DNA from: Azolla caroliniana
Lineage: Eukaryota; Polypodiophyta
Direction: 5' to 3'
Length of the DNA stretch: 64,000 nucleotides
Assembly (NCBI GenBank): GCA_043228905.1
Contig: JBHGNT010000012.1
Span: forward strand, 4,154,001-4,218,000
Made by a program: the position numbers and the translations under genes. Under the pieces are notes generated by a model, which was not told the DNA's origin, ran no database searches, and saw nothing but the letters and a program-made list of their open reading frames with translations. Positions 56,226-64,000 of the stretch are shown here, piece by piece (the first letter of the stretch is position 1; each line of letters opens with the position of its first letter).

Positions 56226-58436
56226 TTATATGTATTTAAACGTTAAATACGGGTACGTAAACAACCATGTACGTGTGAAAGTGAGTAGTGACTCTCGATG
56301 TTCAATAACTTTACCAATGAATGTTGCAATCGAGAGTCCACATTGTGGTTGTGAGAGAAATTCATGCAAGGATTGGGCTTGGTCGAAGAGATGTGGAAAG
56401 CATGGTCGAATATGATCAAAGGCAGAGCATTTTATCAAAGTGTGATACTCAAATTCGCGAACTTGTTTAGGGCAAAGTGTGCATAGCCCACCACTCTCAT
56501 CACTTGTGCCCCAATGCCTAGTTTCACATTGCAATGCATGTGAGCTAAGTTGCATGGAAGCAATGGTTCAAATGGCAGATAACGGGATGGGCTCTAACAT
56601 GCATTGATGTGTACAGTTTCCCCGTTCCACAAAGAATATTGTTTTGTAGTTAGGTGCAACACGTGTAGTATAATGTGTTAAGCGTGAGCCTCCACATTTG
56701 TCCCATGCCATGATACATTGGCGTTGCAAAAATGCCTCATTTATAGAGGAATCTAGTGATGCATCATGAAGCAAGTGTCTCGCATCCCATCTACCAAACC
56801 ATTTTTCTATATCTTGTATCCAACCGGAACACAAAATTTTGCTTTTATACGTCTTTTGGATCTTTTTGCTTGCTTCCCATGCAATTCTAGGAAGTCGATG
56901 TGAGGGACTTTTTTGAACCTTAAGCATGTATTCAACAACCCTTTCCATGGCCATGATCTCAATGGGAAGCAATCCCGTCTCAAGGAGGAGGTGTAGGGGG
57001 TGGGTTTTTTAACTTGTAGAAACTTTGTAAGAAAATGTTTTTGGACATTTTCAAACTCTTTCCACGTAGATTTAGGGATGCTACCGCCCCATATTCCACC
57101 CCGTAGAGAAGAACTGGTGTCACCAAAGTGTCGAAAAGATATTTCTTGAGGACCCAACACTTAATATCTCCAAGATTGCATGTGTTCTCAAAGGCATAGT
57201 ATGCTCGCTTACCCGCCTCTAAGCGGCATGTATCATATTCATTCATTTATGATTTGAAGGAACTTGAAGGCCAAGATATTTGAAGCTTTCCACAGATTCA
57301 AGTGGCTCATTGTTGAACATAATGCATGGTTTATCTTTTTTTGGCTCTTCACAAGTATAATCTTTGTTTTAGAGTTATTGACACTTAATTTAGTATCCAT
57401 GCAAATTTTTTCCAATGCTTTCATAAGCTTTTGTGCATCTCCTAAAGTATTTGCAAAAAGCACTAGATCATCTGCATATAGCAAAAGCATAATCACAACA
57501 TTCCCAATGGCGACTTCTTCAACTTATTCTTCCTTTGCAAACTTGGTACTAACCATTTCTTCCAATTCATCAATGGCATAGACCAAATAATGTTAGTGAG
57601 AGTGGGCATCCTTGCTTAACACCAATAGTGCTATTGAAAAAATCTGAAAGTCTATCTGTCATACGCACACAACATATAACCTTCTCATAAATTCGAGAAA
57701 TTGCAAGCATATATTCACTTGGCACCTTAACTTCTTCCATTCACCTCCAAAGATGCTCACGAGGTACCATATCAAAAGCTTTCTTGAAGTCTACAAAGTA
57801 ACAACATAAACCTTTACCTCTAAGGCGACTTTCCTCCATTAATACTCGAAGGGTGATAAGGTCATCAATGGTGCTATGGTGTTTTCGAAAGCCAGCTTGT
57901 CCATAAGCTCTCTTACCATTTTTTTAGCCCATACACTTATCTTTGATTCCATTATACATCCAAATAGTTTTGCCATTAATGACCAAATCACGATGGTTCG
58001 ATAGTTGTTTCCATTATTTACATGTCAGACTTTATGTAAAGAAGGGAGACATATGTAAAATAGAACCATCACACATCATCTTTCCGGCAAGAGATAACTC
58101 ATATAAATTCTTACAATGCATAGACAAGTTGTGAAGAGTTAAGTCACCATAAATCTCAACATGTTTCCCCTTTATATTTCCCCAAAATTTAGCACATGCG
58201 TGTGCTTTCTCTTGCATTTGGATAAATTGTTGAGTAACATCCCATATTCTTCTCTTTCTTTGAATAAGCTTTTTATACTCATGCAAATGCTTTTGGTAAT
58301 TCTCTTTATCCTTAACTACATTCAAAACCATAAGGCACTTTCGAGCTTCACGACATTCTTTATCAAACCAATTTTTCCTAAGTTTGTTGGTGCATTTCCA
58401 AGATGCGCGGTTGGTCGAAAAACATTTTGTAAAGAG
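56226..58436 (-). mobile_element. Decayed LINE (L1-type) ORF2 on the minus strand
   Basis: Minus-strand fragments in the right order. 58032-58436: connector between endonuclease and RT, with NWFDKECREARK and YKKLIQRKRRIWDV. About 57600-57820: RT with VDFKKAFDMVPREHLW and GVKQGCPLS, broken by a TGA and frameshifts. 57239-57496: catalytic LLYADDLVLFA. 56980-57246: TPVLLYGVEYGA. 56568-57160: RT tail. 56226-56555: zinc-binding tail CTLCPKQVREFEYHTLIKC. The endonuclease is missing because a copia LTR begins at 58437. A different LINE lineage from the one at 1-1611, judging by motif wording. Confidence 0.88.
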
Positions 58437-58847
58437 TGTGCGGAAACATATGCGTAAGAGCACAGAGTACATGGTTCGGAAGTACGACAGTTCGATAAAA
58501 CACAGAAATCACAGAGAAGGAGAGGGAGAGACAGAGTGATCAGAAACTACAAAACTATATTCCAAAATAATTCTTTGTATGTTCTCTATACATATTTCGT
58601 GCTCAGTGAGCACCTTTTATACAAGCCCTGACTATCGGGCTGACACAAGTACTGACAGTACTTGACCACTCATAAATGAGCCTTCTACACTAACTCCCAA
58701 AACTATTCCTTATGAGGAATAACGTTCTAATGACCTTTCGGTTTAACCATTGCCACGGCCATATTTTGTGTACGGTTTTACGCACCCAGTCTACACACTG
58801 GGTTACACACCCGTTTACGCACCCAATGTTGAGCTTGTCTCTCAACA
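58437..58847 (-). repeat. 3' LTR of copia element 6 (411 bp)
   Basis: Starts TGTGCGGAAACATATG and ends TTGTCTCTCAACA in window orientation. The CTCCCCCTCAAG that follows is the PPT complement. Confidence 0.82.
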
Positions 58848-58858
58848 CTCCCCCTCAA
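58848..58858 (-). other. Polypurine tract of copia element 6
   Basis: Minus strand TTGAGGGGGAG adjoining the LTR. Confidence 0.75.
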
Positions 58859-59320
58859 GCCCAACATGAGTTTCCATATGCTTTTCCGGATGTTCCGCGC
58901 GCTTCGACCCTTTCGGTCGGCTTGTCTACTCATGTGGCCTTTCTCAGCTCCCTTGTTGTCGCGGTGTTGGCAACTATTTCGCTGCTCTTTTCTCCATTTG
59001 GCCCTTAGTTGATTCGACGTATCCGAATCGAATATTACAATTGAATCGAACATTTCCAATTCATTTCCGCTTACACTGGAATTGGCTGTCTCCAATTCGT
59101 CTTCTATCTTCAGGCCCTTAACTATGTCGGACCATGTCTTAGTCTTGGCCTTTACGCCTTTCTTAGGTTTGTTTCTCCTTTGTTCGGCTGTCTTCAGCTC
59201 TTCCTTGCGATTACGACCCCTGTTCTTTTCTTTGGCTTCTTTAGTCGACCCGAAATCGAATTCTTCATCTGATTCGGCATCGCGGTTACTACTATTCCTT
59301 TCACGCTCATGTTCCTATTC

Positions 59321-59971
59321 CTATCTCCCCCTTAAGTTTGGCGTGTCAAGGTGACGCAAACCCAACTCAATCGAGAAATGTCGTAACTTGTTGAGACCAA
59401 GGGGCTTGGTGAAGATGTCAGCAATCTGCCGACCCGTCGGAACATACGCCAATTCGACTTCACTAGAAAGATCACGCTCGCGGAAAAAATGATAGTGCAC
59501 CTCAATGTGCTTAGTCCGAGTGTGGAGTGCATGGTTTTTCGCAAGGTGGATGTTGTTGAGGTTGTCGAAGTAGATTGTGGTTGCATCGGACACCTCTACG
59601 TGCAAATCCCGTAATAGCCGTTTCAGCCACATGACTTCGCACGTAGAGACAATTGTCCCTCGATATTCGGCCTTAGTGCTCGACAATGCTATTGTCGGCT
59701 GCTTCTTACTGCTCCACGCGATCACCCCACTTCCCAATGAGAATTCGTATCCGGATGTGGATCTACAATTGTGAGCATTTCCAGCCCAATCGGCATCCGT
59801 GTAGCCGACTAACTGCTCGACTACGTCTGCACGATACAACGCCATGTCTTTCGTGCCACTGACATATTGTAATATCCTTTGCACACACTGAAGGTGTTTG
59901 GTCGTGGGCTGCGACATAAATTGACTAATCACTCTGACTGGATAGCTGAGGTCCGGCCGAGTGATCGTCAA
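59321..59971 (-). pseudogene. Copia element 6: RNase H and C-terminal pol
   Basis: One clean 216-codon frame: TRPDLSYPVRVISQFMSQPT, YTDADWAGNAHNCRSTSGYE, VIAWSSKKQPTIALSSTKAE, HTRKHIEV-type region (HTRTKHIEVHYHFFRERDL) and the usual pol end QIADIFTKPLG. The RNase H catalytic Asp and Glu of the DADW and STKAE motifs are present. Upstream RT is broken, so the polyprotein is not intact. Confidence 0.9.
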
Positions 59972-60720
59972 CTAGATGAGGCTTCCGACAATCTATCGAA
60001 ACCGTGTCGGGTCGCACGCCTTTCCCGAATCTAGGCGAAGCTTTAGGTTTCTATCCAGAGGGGTCGAGATGGGCTTACAATCTGCCATCCTGAACTTGAA
60101 GAGCCTTCATTTCGAACGATACCGCAAACTGAGACTTTACGTGGCCGATTTCTTCCAGGTGAACACCAGTGATGACTAAATCATCAACATAAAGTAAAAG
60201 ACAAACCGGTCCATGTCGACCTTGCCAAACGAACAACAAGGAGTCCGACTTTGATGTCACAAAACCCATTTTACGTACCCTTTGCGTAATCTTCGCGTTC
60301 CAAGCTCACAGGGCTTGCTTAAGTCCGTACAATGCCTTCTTCAATCGGCAAACTGCTGAAATGTTCTGTTCGGATAGAAATCTAGGGGGCTGTACAATGT
60401 ACACTTGTTCCTCAAGATCACCTTGTAGGAACACATTCCTTACATCCATCTGATGTAGATGCCACCACTTCGTCGCCGCTACGGCTAGTAGAACTCGCAC
60501 GGTAGCCATCTTTGAGACTGGGGTGAAGGTCTCATCATAATCTACGCCGTGCTTTTGCGCGTAGCCTTTCGCAACCAAACAGGCCTTATATCAGTTGACC
60601 GAGCCATCGGTGTTGTATTTCACCTTAAACACCCATCTACATCCGATCGGTTTTACACCCTTCGGTGCGTCAACCAGGTCCCAAGTCTCATTGTCGATTA
60701 ATGCGCGCATCTCTTCCTCC
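59972..60720 (-). pseudogene. Copia element 6: reverse transcriptase, frameshifted
   Basis: 60306-60578 carries [38 protein letters not shown] and [14 protein letters not shown]. 60075-60269 carries the catalytic LLLYVDDLVITGVHLEEIG. The two are in different frames and a stop follows at about 60304. Confidence 0.87.
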
Positions 60721-60754
60721 ATCGCGGCACGCCAATTTGCATCTTTCGCCGCTT

Positions 60755-61515
60755 CTACGGTTCACGCACTTCCGCCACTCGTGTCATGTACGCGTAATGG
60801 TGCGCCATGTATTCATTATACCCGTACCTCTTTATGGGGTTCTTTAGGAGGGTAGATCGGCGTAATTTATTATTACCCGATTTCACGGTCTTTTCGGCCA
60901 ATTTCAACCTCTTCCTTGGAGATTCCTTTTCGATTGGTCCGAAATCGAACTCGCTCCAGTCTGACTTGACACTGCTAAAATCGTATTCCGACATTTTCTT
61001 CTTCCCTTTTTCTTTACGTGTAAACCGTCTCCTCAGCTCTTTGCGCGGGGACAACACGACCGAGTTTCCACTACTCACCGGCTCTTCATTTGGTTGGCAA
61101 TCTCGGCTCAAACCCTCATTCGGCCCGCTTAGCCGAAATGAGATCGGACTCTCTGTTAGAGCTCCTATTTCCTCATCACGCTGAGGCAACTCGACCTCGC
61201 TGACCTCTTCTTCAAAATTTAGAATTGAGTCATTAGGGATTGGAGGCAAAGGCAAGTACCACGAAGCGGACTCGTCGAACACGACTATCGTCTTACACGA
61301 ACTTTCTTTGTTCGGGGGTTATAACACTTATACCCCTTTTGTTCATCTGAATAGCTCACTAATATGCACTTTTCGGCTTTGGCGTTCAGCTTCCTCCGTT
61401 TCTCCTTCGGCATATGCACGTACGCGATGCTGCCGAAAATCCTCAAGTGTGCCATGTTCGGCTTCTTTCTGTAATACAACTCGTATGGCGACACGCCTCT
61501 ATTAACAGGGGTTCA
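60755..61515 (-). pseudogene. Copia element 6: integrase C-terminus and acidic linker
   Basis: 61285-61494 has SPYELYYRKKPNMAHLRIFG and AYVHMPKEKRRKLNAKAEKC, the GKG-like integrase end of copia. 60755-61282 is a charged linker (for example RRRFTRKEKGKKKM) before RT. A frameshift near 61283 separates them. Sequence to the right of 61515 is no longer copia coding. Confidence 0.8.
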
Positions 61516-61519
61516 ACGT

Positions 61520-61748
61520 TAAGGGGGAGGGAAGCGAGAGAGAGAGAGAGATTAAGAGAGAAATGGTTATTGTATTCATTCATTCCCTATAAGGGGTTAA
61601 ATAGGTACAAAGAGGTAGATCCACAAGGGTACAAGCCCCTTGGGCATTCACACCTAGTCACTCACTCACACCTCTTTGTATCCACCACACTCACACCTAC
61701 ATTCACACTCATAATTGTATAAGATTATACATACATATCAACACATTA
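61520..61748 (-). mobile_element. Probable LTR fragment of another retrotransposon
   Basis: On the minus strand this segment begins TGTTGATATGTATG (or TG two bases earlier) and contains a TATA-like CTATTTAACCCCTTATAG and CT-rich leader. A purine-rich AGTGAGGGTGAAAGATG precedes it, like a PPT next to a 3' LTR. No partner LTR or TSD was found, so this is tentative. Confidence 0.4.
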
Positions 61749-61885
61749 CATCTTTCACCCTCACTTATCAATCACCCGTACATCTCGTACGGTAACACAA
61801 TATGGCACGCCCATGGGAGAGTGCCTTGCACATCGATCCCACATGCCTTGATCATAATCTTTCTTCGACTGGAATTTCCATCGGT

Positions 61886-62105
61886 CCTCTCAACGATCGA
61901 CTCCCTCGATTGGAGCGCTTGACTCAAACATCGCCGTCGGTCAGCGAATCTTCATCGACACGAACATTCTCGTTCTGTCATTCACGAACTTCGGTAACAT
62001 CAACGATCAACTCCCTCGATCGGAGCGCTTGACTCGAACATCTCCGTCGGTTAGCGAATCTTCATCGACATGAACATTCCCGTTCTATCGGTTCACGAAC
62101 TTTGG
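61886..62105. repeat. ~111-bp tandem duplication
   Basis: Two adjacent copies share CAACGATC-ACTCCCTCGAT, GGAGCGCTTGACTC, GTCGGT-AGCGAATCTTCATC and TTCACGAACTT, with about a dozen differences. Confidence 0.82.
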
Positions 62106-62289
62106 TATCCTCTTTTGGGTCCTTAAAAACGTTGTGTGTATGTATATCTTCCTTTTGTTGATTTTGTGAGTTGTGTGTGGATCGCATCCATTTCTTTTAG
62201 GTTGATAGAATTTCGTAGGTGCCCTTTGGTTTTTAAAATTCTATCATGTACCCTTATGTTTTTAAAGTTATGCTTGATACCCCTTAAAT

Positions 62290-63700
62290 GTTTTAAAATT
62301 TCATGGATGCCCTCATCTCCTTTTTTCCCTCTCTCTTTTTTCTGTTTGCTTCTATCTCTCCTGCTCGTGTTTGTCTGTCCATGCCTTTCTCTTCTTCCAT
62401 GAATTCTTCTTTCTCTTCCTTCTTTGTTCATCAACGGCTACATCTCCTTCCACGTGTTCTTCCTCTTCTTCTTCGTTTTCGTCTTCTTCTTCTTCTTCTT
62501 CTTCTTCTTCTATGCATTTCCCTTCTCTCATCTTCTTATTTTGTGCATGTCTACATCTTTCTTCTCAGCGTTGTCTTTGTTTTGGTTGTCGTGGTTGGTG
62601 TCCAACCATCTGGCCACTCCGGCCATTGTTCGGCTATTCCGGCCGCTTCGGCCGCTCGTCTGTCTCCATCTCCCGCCGTGGTCATCTCTAACCGCTGTTG
62701 TCGTCCTTGTCCGGCTGCCTCCGTTCGGCCACTATGACCGCTCTTAGGTTGCTCTCCGGCCTCTCCTCCGTCTCTGTCGGCGTTCAGTTGTCGTCGTCGT
62801 CATCATCTTTCTGCTGTGAGTTCGGTCTGTCGTCCCGACCGTCTGTCTGTTTCTCCGTCTGTTTGGCCCTCGATGGCTCGGCTGCTCCAACCTTTGTCCG
62901 GCTATTCCAGTCGCTCTTCAACTGTTATATACCCATTCCGACTGCTCTCTGGCCGCTCCGACTGCTCTTCAGTTGTTGTCCAGCCATTCCGACCACTCTC
63001 CGGCCACTTCGGCCGCTCCAGTTGCTCGTCTCTGTGTCCGGCTTCCTTCGTTTCCCCGGCCTTGTCCAGCCCTCCGGCGGCTCCGGCTGATCCAGCCACT
63101 GTCCGGCTATTTCGACCGGTTTTTGGCTCTTTTGGCTGCTCTTTCCGCTGTCTGGCCCATCTGGCCATGTCTGTCCGGTCCTTCTCCAGATTTCTCTATC
63201 GACGGGCTTGTCGGCCCTATTCGGCCGTCTATTTTGGCCAAGGTTCTTCGCTTTTCAGCGTCACTGTCGCTGTTTCGCCAGTGTACTCCGCTGTTTGTGT
63301 CCAACGTGTCTCTAGCCAGTTGTACGGCCGACTCCGTCATCATTCCGGCCGCCATCATTTGTTTGGCCACCGATGTCGCTTCATCCTGCCCTTGTCTCGG
63401 CCGTTGTTCGGTTGCCATCCGTCTTTGACCCTATCTTTTCGGTCCTTCGTTCATTCTTCCGTCCATCCATTCAGTAGTTCGTTCTTTCTTTCCGACCATC
63501 AAGTCTATCTTCAGCAGTCTTTGTCTCTTCGCATATCTATCGTTGTCCGACTGTCTTCGTTCATCCCGACCGTTGTCCCCTGTCATCTCCGTTGTTCGAC
63601 ACGAATGTCCATGTCTTTCTGGTTGTCCGGTTCTTGTCCCGATCATCTTTGGTCTGGCCATCGTCGTCGTTGTTGTTGTTGATCTCTCTGTCATTCCGGT
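62290..63700. repeat. Pyrimidine-rich degenerate repeat field
   Basis: After a (TTC)n tract near 62475-62512 the plus strand is a loose array of CGGCCACTCCGGCCG, TCCGGCTATTCCG and GTCTGTCTGT-like words. This keeps all three plus frames nearly open (for example 62816-63682), giving Ser/Pro/Leu/Arg-rich text with recurring PFRLLSGRSDCSS and FRPLSGHFGRSS. Openness in several frames at once is a composition effect, so I do not call a gene. Confidence 0.6.
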
Positions 63701-64000
63701 TGTCGCTATGTCTATTTCTTTTTTTTCGTTATCATGGTCATTTCCAACACATTGTTGTCGCCATTTCTTGCATAGTACCGATTTGATTTGCTACACATCA
63801 TAAATTCGATTTATCGCACATCATCGATTTGATTTCATGCACATTTTGTTGTCGCCATGGCTTTGCCGCGTATTAGTCTTCAACTTCATCTTCAAAGGGG
63901 GTCGCCTTAGTGGTCGCCAAAAAGTGTTGTAAGTTTTAGGGTTAGGGTTGATGGTGATGGTGATCGAAAGCCGTCGAGGAATGCAACATGGTGATGCTAT
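63701..64000. other. Right edge, no gene seen
   Basis: Short repeated GATTTGATTT and ATTCGATTTAT words near 63780-63835. Nothing else supported. Confidence 0.4.

Larger units (their letters stand above)
58437..61515 (-). mobile_element. Copia element 6, 5'-truncated, minus strand
   Basis: A 3' LTR (58437-58847), PPT, RNase H, RT, linker and C-terminal integrase are readable on the minus strand. Gag, protease, most of integrase and the 5' LTR are missing beyond about 61515. Wording of the protein motifs differs from elements 1, 2, 4 and 5, so it is another copia lineage. Inserted in the minus-strand LINE; the LINE does not reappear on the right. Confidence 0.87.

Noticed and set aside
62816-63682. 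288-codon plus-strand ORF
   Set aside because: Other frames are open over the same stretch and the text mirrors short degenerate DNA words, so openness reflects base composition.

Overview
The window is nuclear DNA of a flowering plant. It holds one convincing intron-containing plant gene (a GH17 beta-1,3-glucanase with an X8 domain), a decayed plant ZIFL-type transporter gene, and a dense cluster of plant LTR retrotransposons and LINE fragments. I cannot name the species from the sequence. There are no bacterial operons, CRISPR arrays, rRNA genes or recognisable tRNA genes.

Layout. 1-1.6 kb: decayed LINE (+). 3.2-7.2 kb: zinc-induced-facilitator-like (ZIFL) MFS transporter pseudogene (+), with 13 recognisable exons, a premature stop, two frameshifts and no 3' end. 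8.3-13.8 kb: nested tandem repeats. These are three copies of a ~0.65-0.75 kb unit with a Ser-rich ORF, then a ~280-bp satellite with a small acidic ORF, interrupted by a second copy of ZIFL exons 2-3. 15.9-16.3 kb: solo LTR with a perfect 5-bp target-site duplication (TSD). 18.1-20.5 kb: the GH17 gene, whose last 10 codons and sixth X8 cysteine lie in a second exon. 20.5-26.8 kb: AT-rich intergenic DNA with old duplications.

26.8-55.2 kb is a layered insertion. The base appears to be a miniature LTR element (TRIM-like, minus strand). Copia element 1 (26874-32015, minus) sits inside its left terminal repeat. Copia element 2 (32408-54810, minus, TSD GGACT) sits in its interior. Element 2 was later split by a GC-rich Ty3/gypsy element 3 (34073-46308, plus) and by a chimeric copia element 5 (47157-51947, TSD CAAGT) that contains an inverted half-element. 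Element 3 was itself split by nearly intact copia element 4 (36515-41780, minus, TSD TAAAC). LTR divergence counted by eye agrees with this order: element 2 most diverged, element 3 nine mismatches in 637 bp, element 4 about five substitutions.

55.2-64 kb: AT-rich and simple-sequence DNA, a decayed minus-strand LINE (56.2-58.4 kb), a 5'-truncated minus-strand copia element (58.4-61.5 kb), a probable LTR remnant, a ~110-bp tandem duplication, and a 1.3-kb pyrimidine-rich degenerate repeat field.

Only the GH17 gene looks like a functional host gene. No transposable-element protein set is fully intact. Element 4 is closest, with one frameshift and one premature stop.
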